A stretch of DNA of 64,000 nt from Delphinus delphis (taxonomy: Eukaryota > Chordata > Mammalia > Artiodactyla > Delphinidae), in contig NC_082697.1 in the NCBI RefSeq assembly GCF_949987515.2, forward strand, positions 21,707,730 through 21,771,729, given 5' to 3'. The position numbers and the translations under genes were made by a program. How positions within the stretch are numbered: position 1 is the first letter of the stretch; each line of letters starts with the position of its first letter. The notes below the pieces were generated by a model. That model made no database searches. It saw nothing but the letters and a program-made list of their open reading frames with translations, and was not told the origin of the DNA. This document shows, one piece after another, positions 22,177 to 35,279 of this stretch.

Positions 22177-23574
22177 TATTTGGGTCTTTAATGCAGCTGG
22201 AATGTATGTTTATGATTGAAATGAGATATGATCTAATCTTTCTGCAAACATACAGCTGATTATTGCAACATGACGGACTGTCTAGTTCCTTCTCTCTCCA
22301 CTGATCTGAAGTGAAACTCCCTCATATACTGAATTGCCATGTCTAGGTAGGTCTGAGGCGCTGGTTCTTTTTCACCAGTCTATATATTTCTGTCTGCATC
22401 AGACTGTTTTATCCACTCTAGCTTGAGACCACCTTTTGATATCTGTTAAGTAAAATGTTCCATTTCATTGTGCTTCCTGTTCAATTAACTCAGCTAACTA
22501 TTACTGCACGTTAACTCCTCCACATGAATTTTAAAACCTGCTTGTCAGGTTCTGTGAATTTAAAGATTAATTTGGGGAAAATCAACATCAGTACAATCCT
22601 GAGTCTTTCAGTCCATGAACACAGTATAGCCCTGCACTCATTCTGATCATCTAAAGGGCAGCCTTTAGTCCTATTTTATGGTTTTCTCCATAACGAACCT
22701 ACCAATTTCCCGATGGGTTTATTCCTATAGTTTTTATTGTTGTTGTGAATGAGTTCTCTCTGCACCCCCTGTTTTGTTTTTCTTTTGCTTGCTACATTTT
22801 TTTTTTAATCCACTAATCACTGTACTTCATTCATAGACACACACAAAGTAAACGTTCTTCCTTCCTGGACACAGACGTGCAAGCACTGCCAAACACAGAG
22901 CTGCCATAATCGGCTGAAAATGAAAGGGAACTTTTCACATGAAAGTTCAATGACATAAGCGCAACATGAATGTATTCTCCTTTTTGAGAAATAGAACATT
23001 GCAGATGAACCTAAAGTCCCTTTTGGGCACCACTGCCATCCCATTTCCTTCTTACCCAGAGGTTGCTCCTGTAATGGGCCCAATGTACACTTTTCTAGAC
23101 TTTCTAAAAATTTGTAAATACGTAGGTAGGTACCCACAGGAAGTTACATGGTATAGTTGTCTCAAGTAATGAGAATTTTACCTTTTCCTTTTCACTTTTC
23201 ATTGATACTCAATTTTTGTATTGACCTGGATTTTATTATGGTTACAGAACAGAATGTCAGTATTATCCCCCATCACGATGTGATGACCAGTGACCTTCTG
23301 TAGCCAAACCATAGGCAGATGTGAAAGTACAGATGTAGAAGCTGGGAGATAGCAGTGGAGGGAAGGGGTCAGAGGACTGACAGGGACGGTAATGGGAGGC
23401 ACAGGAGCGTCTGTGGACACACAGTGGAGTCAGGAGTGAAGGGGCAAGTAGGTTTCTTAAAAACCAACAGAGGTACTTGACAACTGTGGTGGGAGAAGCA
23501 GGGATGGTGGGGAGTAGTTTCCAAGTGACCCAAAGCCTGATCTGCCACATGGGACATCAGTGGGTCTTATGAAC

Positions 23575-23960
23575 TATTTAGAAATAGGGTATCATAGATG
23601 CCGGTCAGAAAACTCTCATGACCCGATTTTGACTAGGATCTTGTGAATATTGTCAGGCAGCTTCAAGGAAGCACTTTCCTCCCTGGTTAAAGGGATGCAT
23701 CTGGAGAGCTTTATTGGTCCTGCCCCTTCCTTTCTGCCTAGGTGCTGTTGGGTAAAAACGTGATACTTGGAGCTCTGACAGCCATCTTGTGACCAGGAGG
23801 GGAAGGCCAGGAGATGCAACTCTGTGCTGCCTCAGTTCGGACACCTGGCACCACTGACTTCTGGACTTTCTTTGAAATAAATAAAATGGTCTTACTGTTT
23901 AAGCCACTCTCGGGTGTTTTGTTAGATGCTGGTGAAAGCATCCTTCCTAATGCAAGAGAT
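23575..23960 (+). repeat. MLT1-type LTR (MaLR), solo
   Basis: The end reads aataaataaaatggtc, then gtttaagccactctcgg and gcatccttcctaatgc, resembling the 3' part of mammalian MLT1 LTRs. There is no internal retroviral region. Confidence 0.55.
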
Positions 23961-24293
23961 CTAATTGTTTCTTAGAGCTGAGAGGTGACCTCAAGGAACA
24001 GATCACATACTCTGAGGTGAGAGTTTGGGGATGGGGAGAAGGCAGAGAAGGCTGCTCTTCTGTCCTCTTGGAATTTTTTTTTTTTTAACAATGTGTATGT
24101 ATTACATGGAAAGAGACAGAAGACTCGTTTTAAAACAGTTCTGATAAGAAGTGTTTCAAGATGTGAACAGTGGTTGCCTCTGGGTGCTTTGGGTACTTAG
24201 CAATTTTCTAAGATGTCCACAAATTATTTTTGCAATTAAAAAAATGCAAAGACCCAAGTTCTTAGGAGATAAAACATGAGAGAGGTAAGTTTT

Positions 24294-24656
24294 TTTCGTT
24301 TTTTTTTTGTTTTTTTAATTAATAAATTTATTTTTGGCTGCATTGGGTCTTCGTTGCTGCTCACGGGCTTTCTCTAGTTGCAGTGAGCGTGGGCTACTTT
24401 TTGTTGCAGTGGGCGGGCCTCTCATTGCAGTGGCTTCTCTTGTTGCGGAGCACGGGCTCTAGGCACGCGGGCTTCAGTAGTTGTGGTGCATGGGCTCAGT
24501 AGTTGCGGCTCAGGGGCTCCAGAGCACAGGCTCAGCAGCTGTGGCGCACGGGCCCAGGTGCTCCACAGCATGTGGGGTCTTCCCGGACCAGGGCTCGATC
24601 CCACATCCCCTGCATTGGCAGGCGGGCTCTCAACCACTGCGCCACCAGGGAAGCCC
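24294..24656 (-). mobile_element. Longer CHR-family SINE (CHR-1-like) with target-site duplication
   Basis: The minus-strand element has the same tRNA-like 5' end as CHR-2 (reverse of gggcttccctggtggcgcag) but an extra 3' region built of CTCTAGTTGCAGTGAGC-type phrases and an AT-rich tail. The duplication gagagaggtaagtttt flanks it at 24278-24293 and 24657-24672. Confidence 0.9.
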
Positions 24657-24659
24657 GAG

Positions 24660-26620
24660 AGAGGTAAGTTTTGATATAGGAAAAGGAAGGGCCCAGAGTT
24701 TAGAAGACACTGCCCAGGTGAAATCCTAGATAAAGACTTGGATTCAAAAGACTTGAGAGCTGCGAGATTGGGGGGAGGCGAGGGGAGCAGGCAGAGTAGG
24801 CGTGGATCTCATCTCTTACCTGGTCCCCATGAGGCCAGCAACCTCCATGGGATACACCAAGGACAGAAATGAGTCCAGCATGTGTGGGGCACACAGGTTT
24901 GGGGCCTGGAGGCAACACGAGGGAGAGCAGTGACCTGTGTGTCATGCCGAGGAATTTGGGCTTTTATCCCAAGGGTAGTGAGGAACCAGTGAACGTGCTT
25001 AAGCAGAGAGACCGATGTGATCACGTTTTCATTTAGTCATGTTTCTTTGCCAGTGAAAAAAAACTCACACCAGCTCAGACAGAAACAGAACTTGATTGGC
25101 TTCTGTAGCCAAACCATAGGCAGGCTAGTTGGGCGTCCAGGTCCCCTGAAGCCAGAGACTTGACTGTCAGACCCTTCCTCTCCCATCTCCATGTCTCCAT
25201 GTCTCGCCGTATGCCAGCCCCACCCTCCCAGACCTGCCTCTCCACATGCTGGCATTCATGGCTACCGCTGTTTTCCATCCCTCAGGTTCGTGACCAAAAT
25301 AGCCCGAGGTGAGAGTGCAGGAATTTGGTTAAGAGGCAATCAGCGATGGCCAATAAGGTGGGTAATGTAATAAGAAGGTGAACTTTGTTCAAAACGGGAC
25401 AGCAAAATGATTTTCCAGGAGAGTTTGCATTGGTTTAGGTAAAGAAAACAATAAGTCCTGTCACCCCTCTGGCTACCTGCAGAAAAGGGTTTGAAGGGGC
25501 CCCCCACAAGCCTGGAGGCAGGGAGAATATCTAAGAGGCCGCCACAGCTATCCAGGTGAGAAGGGATGCAGTGCTGAGCTAAACAACGCGGCCGGTGGCG
25601 AGGAGGTGGATTGAAGAGACGATTAGAAGTAGAAATAGGAGCCCCGGGGCCAACCAAGCACGAGAGATGAGAGAAGATGAAAAGTTGAAGATGGCCCCAG
25701 TTTGCTGGCCCAGAAACAGCCACAAACAGATACAACTGTATTGCCAAAATACAGTTTCTTTATTTCTCCGTGACTCAAGGTCACTCTTACCCCCGCTCCT
25801 TTTCTGTTCAGTAGCACAAACTTAGTCGGTTTGAGGTAAACGCAGTCACATCTGGACGTTCCCTGAGTCTCTCTTAAGTAGATTCTTGGTCCACTTCCAG
25901 CTTCTCCACTTTCCACTGCTGCTTCCCTTCTCCTTGAGGGTGGTCCATGTTCTGGGCTCTCCTAATTTGTCCTGGCCCCAGGGTGTACATCTGATTCTGG
26001 ATCCCAGGCTCTATCAATTGCCATCCACTGAACCAAGACATCCCCACCGAACACTTGCCCTGACCACAAAGCATTTCCAAGTCCACCAGCTACACTCACA
26101 CTCTACCCTATACCCTCATCGTGATCACCTTGCTACAGGGACACAGAGGACTGTGGAGGACACCCCCAGGCCCATCTGTCAAACACCTGCTCCCATCAGG
26201 GCTGTCAGCCTCTCCAGCCCTTGCTAGGAGGTGTTGGTCTCCTGGCAAACACCATGAGGAACCAGGCAATATCCCCTTCTACTCTGGGATAGCCCCAAAT
26301 TTCTTTTTGGAGATCTAGCATCTACTGTTAGTTCTATCTCCATGTGATTCCCCTCCTCCCTCTAGCTGGTCAAATTTTATCCCTTACAGGCAGAAAGACA
26401 GCTTCTGCATTCTTCCCTATTTACTGTTCATGGCATCAATTTCAAGTTCTGAGTCTCTTGGGTTCTTTTGTCTTTACAAAAAATCAGTGACCACAACCAA
26501 ACACCGTGTCTCTGTTGTAGGTTTCAAGAGACTATTTGAAATCACTGACTGTCTTTCTCATTGCCTTCATGCTGTAACAACCCAAATCCTCCCCCAAAGC
26601 TCTGACTGAATGGGGAGAGA
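24660..26620. other. Intergenic DNA with antisense L2 pieces, no gene seen
   Basis: L2-like phrases in reverse occur at about 24780-25020 and 25480-25700. The stretch 25740-26600 is not clearly any repeat I know. Its open frames are short and overlap in several frames, so I call none of them a gene. Confidence 0.45.
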
Positions 26621-26624
26621 GTGA

Positions 26625-27185
26625 CCATGGTAGCTAGTCTCCAAAGATGGCCACCATCAATTCCTGCCCTCCCTGTATGCACATACTACTCCTCACATCA
26701 AGAGGTAGAGTCTCTTATCCTTTCCCTCCCTGTGAATCTGGGCTGCCCTTAGTGTTTACTTGGCCAATAGAACATAGGGCCAATAACAGAAAAGATGTTC
26801 TGGGACTTGGGAAACTAGGTCATTGGGAGCCTTGTAGCTTCCGCACAGGCCTCTTGAAACACTTGGTCTTGGGACATTCCCTCTTGCAACCCAGCTGCCA
26901 GGTTGTGGGAAGTCCAACCCCTATGGTGAATCCACATGTGAGTGCTCCGATCAACAGCCCCGGCTGCCAGCTGTGTGAATGAGCCATCTTGCACAGTAAG
27001 CCCAGTTGAGCCTTCGATGACTCAAGCCCCAGCTGCCTTCTGACCGTAAGTCCATGAGTAACTTTAAGCAAGAACCACCCAGCTGAGCCCTGTCAACACC
27101 CAGAACCATGAGAAATAATAAATTGTGTTTTCAGGTCACTAAAGTTTGGACCTGTTTGCTACGCATTAAAACAGTGACAGGCAAG
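26625..27185 (+). repeat. MLT1-type LTR (MaLR), solo
   Basis: Contains aaagatggccaccatcaatt near the start and ends agaaccatgagaaataataa, then aggtcactaaagtttgg and gtttgctacgcattaaaaca, the typical right end of an MLT1 LTR. Confidence 0.75.
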
Positions 27186-27249
27186 GAAGTGGGGGTGGTG
27201 ATGGTGGGAAACACATGGAGAAACATACAGAATAGTGTCCTACTACACA

Positions 27250-28330
27250 GCCTGTAAGTGGACCATTATAATACAGTGTGGTAAGTGCGATCATGAAACA
27301 TAGATATGTACAGAACTTTCCAGAGCAGGTGACCACTGGTCTGATTTCTTAAAGATGAGTAGGAATAAGCAAGGTAGAAGGCACTGGAAGGACACTCCAA
27401 GCAAAGGAAGCAGCACAAGCTAAGCCCCAGAAGTGAGGAGTAGCAAGAGTGAGCTTCAGGGCATTTGGGGTTCCTGGAAAACTAGAGAAGAAAAATGGAA
27501 TGAGAAGAGTGGATTGCAGAACGGACAGAGGTCAGACCCTTCGGGGCCTTGCATGCCCTGGAGTTTGGACACCATCCTGCAGTCAGTGGGTGCTATTTTT
27601 ACACGAGCGATGTGTTTGGATTTGTGGTGTGGGAAAATCACTGTGGGAGCCAGTTTGAAGGCTAGATTTGGCAAGTGACGGTCTCTGGGTAGGGAGATCA
27701 ACTAAGAGACTCTGGTTATGGTCCAGGTAAGATAGGATGAGACCTGACCTGGAGCAACGGCAAGAGGGATGGATGGAACCCAAAAACCTTTAGAAAATAA
27801 GGTCAGAAATGCATGGTGGTTTTTGGCTGTTGGGATGAAAGAACCAACGGTGATTCCCATGTGTCTTGGGTGGGGCCCTCAGTGGATGGCGGGGAGGTGC
27901 TTGGGAGGGGAAGCACAGCATGAGGGGCAGTTTGAGGGGGGCAACAATGGGCTCAGTCTCAGGTAGAGCTGGGCTGGGGGCACAGCCAGGTGGGCCCCAG
28001 CAGGCAGCTGGATCCCAGTCCAGGAAGAGATTTGACTGGAGGGGCTGACCCAGGGACAGAGGATAACAGGAACTCTAGGAGTGAGTAATATCGTCATGGA
28101 GAGAATGAGAGAGGACCCAGGGCACAACTGTGAATTATGGTGACATTTGAGGGGCTGACTGAGGCGTGGGCGGTCGACAAAGGAGAGAGAGAAGGAAGGA
28201 CCTGAGGGATGAGAGAAACAACTAGGAGAGGGGGTTGCCAAGGCAACCAAGGTAGTGAAGAGTTTCAAGGAGAAAGTAATCAACAGTCTGATATGGCCCA
28301 AATCTCAGAAAAATAAGAAGCAAAGCCCTT
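27250..28330 (-). repeat. L2 LINE ORF2-derived segment, antisense
   Basis: The minus strand gives IRLLITFSLKLFTTLVALAT and LSQPLKCHHNSQLCPG, the same decayed L2 ORF2 region as at 15575-15990. The right part (28200-28280: gttgccaaggcaacc, agtttcaaggagaaagtaat) is a close duplicate of 15680-15730. Confidence 0.75.
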
Positions 28331-29300
28331 TGAATTTAGCAATCAGGGGGCTATTATGAACGTCAGCAAGTACTGTTTTGGGGGGTGAAGGGGTAAAAGC
28401 TAGTTTACAGGGGCAATGGAGTGAATGGGTGGAGGAGACGCAGACCTCTCCTGAGGCTGGATGACTAGGGGAGGAGTTGGGTGGCAGCAAGAAAAATGCG
28501 AGTGATCAATGGAGGAGTTTTGAAAATGAGAGACCCTAGAATTTTCTCTTCTTGAAAAAGGGCATCAGCAGAGAGGGAGAGGATGAAAAGAGGAATGATT
28601 TGTGAGCCGGGATCCATCTTCTGAACCCAGCTGAAAGGAAACAAGTGGGTATGATTGGAGATGCCTCAGGGAGGAGAGGAAGCCATGGAGAAGACTCCCT
28701 GTGATGCCCTTTCTGATCCTGAAAAACTTGATGGCAAGGTTGTCTACACTGTCAAATTCTGCAGGGTGGGTAAGACTGATAACAAAGGGAAAAGGTGCAC
28801 TGAACTGAGTAGCTAGAGGGTCATTTGGTGACTGTTCTCGATACTCTACACTGACCCCTCCAGAGCCATTCTCTTTTTGCATCCTGTTCCGTGCCCTGGA
28901 TGACCAACCTTTATACCACCCATGCTTTCTGCCCTCTGGTTTCTAGTTGAGTTTGACCAATGGAGGAACCAGTGGGAGAGTCGAGGGGGAAGGAGAGTGA
29001 GGTTCTCCTGGCTGCCTTCCTATGGGCTGTGGGTTGGCAGCGACTACCATCCTTTACTCATGGCCACAGTTGGGGTCCCTTTCTTAAAGCCACAGCTTTC
29101 TCTCCAGGTTCTGAAATCCCACACCCTTCTCTCATCTCTTTAGGCCTAGAGGTACTGAAGGCTTCCAACTGTTGCTTATCTCTGGGTCCTTTGTCATCTC
29201 TTGGAACCCTTAATCCTGCCACACTTTGTGAATAGTCCTTTCATTAAAATAATTTCAGTTAAATCCTTTGGGTGCACCACCCTACCAGAATCTTGACTGA
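28331..29300. other. Old repeat-derived DNA, no gene seen
   Basis: 28560-28800 continues antisense L2 similarity (ttgtctacactgtcaaattc). 28870-29260 looks like an old interspersed element of a type I cannot name, ending ttgtgaatagtcctttcatt. Confidence 0.45.
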
Positions 29301-29309
29301 ATCAGTGGT

Positions 29310-31570
29310 TCATCTAAGCACTGGGACAGATGCGTGGGAAGGTACACGATGCTGAGCAAAGACGGACCTTGTCTCTCCCCACGTAGAACTGCCAGTCCAG
29401 CGATGAAGCCGGATATTAATCAAGACAATAAAGAAATCCCTAATTTTAAACTCTGATAGGTGCCATGGAGAAATCGTCCTAGATCAGAGAAGTAACATTT
29501 GATCAGAGGAGTGGACGTTAACTAGAAATGAGAAGAGCTTTGCATATAAGGATACAGCATGTGTGAAGCCCTGTGCTAGGAGGGTGGTACGTTCCAGAAA
29601 CCGGAGGCCATCATGGCTGCAGCACTTATCAGGAAGAACGATTTTGACACAAGTGACAGAAAAGCCAACTCAAAAATGGTTAAACTATAAAAGATTTATT
29701 ATCACACATAATGAGGAATCCCAAGGGAGGCAGCTCTAATGTCATCAAGGACCCAGTTTCTGTCCATCTTTCAGTTCTCCCATCCTCTGCTTATGGGCTC
29801 CTGTCCCCATGGTCACAAGATGGCTGCAGCCACTCCAGGCATTGTATCCACCATACCAACATCCAGAGATGGATGAAAGAAAGTGGTTCTTCCTTAAATT
29901 GATACTTCTTTTTGAGGACTAAGAAACCCTTCCCAGAAGACTCTACCACCAACAACTCTTATTGATTAGATTTGCACCACATATCCACTCAGAAGCCAGT
30001 CACTGATGAGAGGAATAGACCTGCCCTTCGTGACTCTCATAGATCAGTCTATGTCACCTGGAGTGGTTTCTGTTAGCAAGAACCAAAGAGAAATGACTGT
30101 CTGGTAGGAACAGTGTCAGAGAGCGAGGGACCGTGGTGTATGGTGAAGCTGGAGAAATCAAAGTCGATCTTTCTCAAAGAGCCATTGAATGATTTCAAGT
30201 AGGAGGTGGGCATGAAAAAGGTGTGTATTCTTAAAGGACCCCTCTGGCTGCTCTGTGAAGATTGGATCATTGGAAGGAAGGGTGGATTTGAGGAGACCGA
30301 TTAGCAGGCAACTGCAGTGGACCAAATGAGAGATGATGGCTTGTACTAAGCTACTGGTGATGACGATGGAAACAGTTAGGAGGTAAGATCCACCGGCCTC
30401 ACGACGGGATGTCTCAGGTGAAGTAGGAGGAGATTCTAGGTGACTGCCAAGTGTCTCCTACCACAGCGGCGTTGTCATTCTCCAAAATAGGTGGACTTCC
30501 CTGGTGGCGCAGTGGTTGGGAATCCGCCTGCCAATGCAGGGCACACCGGTTCGATCCCTGCTCTGGGAAGATCCCACATGCCGCGGAGCAACTAAGCCCG
30601 TGAGCCGCAACTACTGAAGCCTGCACGCCTGGAGCCTGTGCTCCACAACAAGAGAGGCCGCTGCAATGAGAAGCCCCTGCGCCACAACAAAGAGTGACCC
30701 CCGCTCACCGCAACTAGAGAAAGCCCACACGCAGCAACAAAGACCCAATGCCACCCAAAAAAATCTTTTTTAAATTAAAAATTAATTAATTAATTTTTTA
30801 AAAAGTAGGAAACAGCAAATGAGGTTAACTGGGGGGAAGAAGGATTAGGAATTTGAACTAAAAAAGGGTAATCAAGTGATTCAAAACAGACCAGGAGTTT
30901 CGTTTCGGTCACAGGGTTGAGATGTCTGAGATGTTGGTAGATGTTTGGCTTTCGGGTTCTGGAGCTCAGGGTAGAGCTCTGCACTGCACATGGGAGGGTG
31001 GTCATTAAAGAGAAGGATGGATGTGTTGGTCTAGAGCTCAAAGGAGGCTTGGACTGGACAGTCAGTTTGGAGAATCAGCTCCCAGGAGGTCTCCAAAGCA
31101 TTAGGGATGCATGAGATTGAGGGGAAAGGTGCTCAGTGAAAGAGAAGACCAAGCCCTGGACAACACTGACATTGGACGGGGCTGGTCTGGACATGGAAGT
31201 GGAGTGTAAGAAAGAGAAGATAAGGAAAGATGGGCTTCAGAAGCCAATGAAGAAGAGTTTCCAGGACAGAGTAGCCACTGGTGGGCCAGGTGCACAGACA
31301 TCGGGGGAGGTGAGGGCACGCCCTGGACCTGGACATTGGAGACCTCTGCCACCGCAACTTTGGGGGAGGAGGCAAAGCCCAGCTGGGTGGAAGATGATCT
31401 GGAGACTGGCTGAGAAAGCAGGAGGGAAAAGAGGGACCTTGCGGGGGGTGGGGGGAGAAGGTTCTAGAAGGTGCTGTTTCTTTCAAGTTGACATTTGGAG
31501 AGAGGAGGGCTGTATGAGCCTGAGTTTGAAAAGCAGGGACAGGTAAAAGGGGTCCCAGAACAGTGGGATT
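29310..31570 (-). repeat. L2 LINE pieces, antisense, with inserted elements
   Basis: L2 phrases in reverse are at 29310-29600, 30060-30430 and 30790-31570. Between them 29600-30060 is an unidentified interspersed repeat and 30492-30800 a SINE. The section 31220-31570 is a close copy of 13870-14200. Confidence 0.6.
30492..30800 (+). mobile_element. Longer CHR-family SINE (CHR-1-like)
   Basis: Starts tggacttccctggtggcgca, has the B-box remnant ggttcgatccc, an extended 3' region with gagccgcaactactgaagcc, and an AT-rich tail (aattaattaattaat). Confidence 0.88.
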
Positions 31571-31579
31571 AAGTGTATA

Positions 31580-31870
31580 GGTGAAGGGATTAGTTGTGTT
31601 TGTGGAAAGGGGCAAATTAAATCATGTACATTTTACCAAGTAACCTGATCTCCATGTTTTTCTGGAGGCTTTGTCTCTGCCCTCTGAGTAGTACTACAGC
31701 TCTAATTAGCAGTGGTTTCATCCTGCCTCATGTCTGGGGCCATGTCTTTATTCGTTTTTTTTGTGCCTTTTGGTACTTAGCAACAGGCAGCGAGCTAGGT
31801 AGAGGCAGGATAATTATTTTCTGCTTGAAATCAAAAGTCTGAAATGGAGGTTCAGATTTTTTTCTTTTTA
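31580..31870. repeat. Dispersed duplicated block, copy 3
   Basis: Nearly matches copy 1 for more than 600 bp including upstream sequence (for example gggattaagtgtataggtga and aaatcatgtacattttacc occur in both). The offset between the two is about 17.37 kb. Confidence 0.85.
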
Positions 31871-32079
31871 CCAAAAAGACATTGGGAGAACTTCTGAGGG
31901 AGTGAGATTAAAGGCAAAAGAAGCTGTTAGTGTAGGTGGGGTGGAAGGGTTGGGGGTTGGAAATGTCACCAGGTTAGTTCCATGGCTGGACGCTGGGAGA
32001 GGCTCTCAGAGGATGTGCACAGGAGGAAGGGCTGGGACTTCTCCTCCCAACATGGACCCAGCTCTTCACAGGTGATGGC

Positions 32080-33330
32080 ATTGCCCACTGGCCAGGTGTC
32101 ATCCCCACCTGTTCTTTTCAACAACTCCCATTGCCCGATCCAGCTTTTCTCTCCTTACATCACTCGGCCTTGCGGCAGCAACTGACCCAACTGATACCCC
32201 CTCCTAAAAACACCTTTCCCTGGCCTTCATGACACCAAGACCCCCCAGTTAACTTACCCCCTCACTGTCTATTCTTTGGCTTCGTCCACACACCACCTAA
32301 GTGTTGGGTTCCCTCAAGACTCACATCTGGGCCCTCTCCATCTTTCTCTATCTTCTCACCCTGGGTGGGCACTAATGACCCCAGCCCTGCCCTTTTAAGA
32401 CTGGCCTGCCCAACTACCTGGCTGACATCTCTACTCGGATGTCCTTCACCAACACCCCAAACTTGCCACAGCCAATCAGGATGCTAACTTCTTCTCCCCA
32501 AAACTTTCTCTCCCCGCTTGCCTTCCCCTTCTCTGCCAAAGACCCGGGCTTCAACCCAGTTCCCCAAACCCGGCCCTTCGAGTCAGCCTCGAGTCTCCCC
32601 TGCCCTCACCCCTCCCATGGAGTCCCAGGAAATCCTGGCCGTTCCGTCTCCAGAATCATCCCCAGTCTGACCCTTACCTCCGCCCGCCCCCTCCACCTGC
32701 TTCCCACCACCTCCCGCCTCCCATCTCCTTGGCTGCAAGGGCCTCACGGCTTCTTTCTTGCCCCTCACCTATCCACTTATCACACAGCAGTAAAAGCAGA
32801 CGCTTAAAAAGTAAAAGAGACCACATCATCTTCCTCCCCATCAGCAGCCCGCAGTGACGTGCCCGCGCCCTTTCTCGAGGCCAGCAAGGCCCGATCTGCC
32901 CACCCGTCTCTTCAATCCCCATGCCGCGCCCTTTCTCGAGGCCAGCAAGGCCCGATCTGCCCACCCGTCTCTTCAATCCCCGTGGCCGCTCCAACTCACT
33001 GTCCTCAGGCTACAGCGAATTCCTCCAGTTCCTCTCTTGGAGGCTTTGCTCCCTTTGTCCCTGGTCCCAGGAAAGCTCTCCCCTACCTCCTCTCAGCCTT
33101 TTGGGCTTAAATGTCCCCTCGGAGGAAGCCCTCTCTGGCCACCTGTCCAGGCAGGATCCCTGCCCCACTTCCTTCCTCAATGTTCCATTCATTTCTCTCA
33201 TGGCCCTGGTAACCATTTCTTCAGTAGTTGCCTTTTTCCTGTTTTGAAAGGCTGTCCGCTGAAAGAGTCCTTACTCTTCCTTATTATCCTAAAAGCTCCC
33301 TGAAGGCCATTTCTTCCCATTCTGGTATTC
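32080..33330 (+). repeat. L2 LINE segment, sense orientation
   Basis: C-rich, pyrimidine-rich text such as gacatctctactcggatgtc, tcccaggaaatcctgg and tcctcggaggaagccctctc resembles L2 ORF2 and 3' sequence in forward orientation, opposite to most L2 pieces in the window. Confidence 0.6.
32863..32984. repeat. 61-bp tandem duplication (two copies, one mismatch)
   Basis: Units 32863-32923 and 32924-32984 both begin ccgcgccctttctcgaggcc and differ at a single base near the end. They lie inside heavily decayed L2 DNA, so the duplication is recent. Confidence 0.95.
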
Positions 33331-33364
33331 CTGCTCCTCAAACACATTTGTTGAGTGGAGAATG

Positions 33365-33480
33365 AAGCTATGTTGATGTTCTCCACCTCATTTGGTTATG
33401 GCAAGCCCATTTTACAGACAAGGAAACTGAGGCATCCAGAGTCACAGTGCCTGACTGGCAGGGGCAGTGCTAAATCCAGA
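33365..33480 (-). repeat. MIR SINE fragment
   Basis: The plus strand reads cattttacagacaaggaaac followed by tgaggcatccagagtcacag, a reversed MIR core. Confidence 0.75.
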
Positions 33481-33699
33481 TCTCCTGGCCCCGCCTCCAG
33501 ATTTCAGGACCGTACCCGCCACTGGCCTACCCCTATGGAGCACAAGGATACGATTTGACTTCCAGGGAGAAGAAATAGCTAGAAAAACATGTATATGTGT
33601 GGACAAGTGGTGTTGTGGGAAACCCAAGATGAGACACCCAGAAGGAAGTTGGACGTGGGGGTTGGATGCTTGGAACTGATCTGATAATAAATAGAGATT

Positions 33700-35030
33700 T
33701 CAAGGCTTCTAACCCGAACAGATGCTGCAGTATAAAACAAAATAATATTTGTTTCAAAAATAGAAAAACATCTCAATGGAATAGAATAGAAAACCCAGAT
33801 GGCGCTCCCTAGAATATCACTGTGCCTTCTGAGAAGAGCAGAGGCATCACAAATTAATGGAGAATGGAAGGATTTGTCACTAAGTGGGGCAGCAAAATGA
33901 TCTTTATTCTATTTAGGAAACCCAAAGCAATTTTTACCTCCCTCTGTCCTAACGATCAAAATCAACGTCAGGTGATTTAAAGGGTTCAATGCAAAAAAAA
34001 AAAAAAGGAAAAATTATACTACTAACTAGAAAAAAAAGTAGAAATGATTCATTATCTAAACTGTGATTGAGAGAGGCCATTGTAGCCTTCGCAGCCACAG
34101 AGAGAATTATAAAGGAAAATACAAATATAATTGACTATAGGAAATGTTAGGTTCTGCGTGTTGAAAATTCTCATTAATAAAACATTCACAGAGCAGTAAG
34201 AATTTTCATAATGAAATGTTGGGGCAATGAAAGGCAGCAAGAGTCCATTTATGAAAGATGGAGTTCAAAAGGCAAATTCAGTTGAAAATGTTGAACTTAG
34301 TCATACTAAAATAAATGTAAATTAGGATGGAGAGATACCACTTTGGGCCCATTGAAGGAGCACTACAGAACGAGAGGCTGTCAGTGCTGGCTCGGTCCTA
34401 GTGGCATGGGACCTCTTCTGCACAGCTGGCAGGACTGTGAAGTGGCAAAACCATTCTAGAAGGCAATTTGCTTAAGACGTGTGAAGAGCCTCAAAAAGGT
34501 TCATACTGTTTGGCTCAGGAATTCCACTTACAGGAAGCTCATCCCAAGAAAATGATCTAAAGGAAAGAAAGATTAGTGCAGAAAGATTCACACTGTGGCT
34601 TTATTTATGAGAGGGAAAATACAAAGGAAAAAAAAAAGAAGCTATCAAAATCTCCAACCCCAGGGGAATGGTTAACCAAATTATGTTTCATTCATTGAAT
34701 AGATTATTAGGCAGCCATTAAACATAATAATTACAAAGAATGTTGACTAACACAGAGAAGTGCTTAGCATATAATCGGTGTAAGAGGATGGTGCAAAATT
34801 ATATATATAATAAAAGTATTTATTGTAAACGAACGCGTAAAAAGGCTAAGAAAAGATGTGTTTTTCAGATGCATTTTCACAGAACATGACTGTGGGTGCT
34901 GGGACTCGAGATGTTTCTGTTCTTCGTGCTTTAGCCACTGTACACATTTTCTGCAATGATCAGGTATCACTGTTCTTATGATAATAGATTTCAAAAATAC
35001 AGGCGAGAATAAGAGTAGCTAACGAACACA
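33700..35030 (+). repeat. L1 LINE fragments, sense
   Basis: Typical late-ORF2 and 3'UTR text of an old L1: gaggatggagagataccact-like, caggaattccacttacagg, and aggcagccattaaacataat. No coding capacity remains. Confidence 0.65.
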
Positions 35031-35279
35031 GTATACAATATACTCACCCTCCAAGATCATATATTACTTTTATAATAGGAAAACCAAGAAAAAGAAAACA
35101 AGTCTTAAGGGAATGGTACCTGCACCAGACAAGTTTTGAAGGTAGGGAGGAGGGATGATCAGAAAAGGAAAGAAAATGGTCCAGCTTGAGGGAGGCTGCT
35201 TGGGAGGGCCCCTTTCAAAGAGTTGAGGAATGGGGGCTTCGTGCTCCTGGAAACCAATGCCCATCATTTGAAATGCCCA

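Larger units (their letters stand above)
18300..23200 (-). repeat. Antisense L1 block repeated in tandem (about 2.5 units)
   Basis: The same junction between an L1 ORF2 end and a segment beginning agacacacac, then aagta/gaacatt and ggctggaaa, occurs at about 18947, 20797 and 22834. Each is followed by an L1 3' part and preceded by the same ORF2 part (lowered similarity but the same breakpoint). Spacings are about 1,850 and 2,037 bp; the second interval contains a SINE of about 205 bp, so the true period is about 1.83 kb. The third unit is cut off near 23200. Confidence 0.75.

Noticed and set aside
23575..27185. An endogenous retrovirus between the two MLT1-like LTRs
   Set aside because: The two LTRs are of different subtypes, and the DNA between them has no gag, pol or env similarity that I can see. 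They are better read as two solo LTRs.
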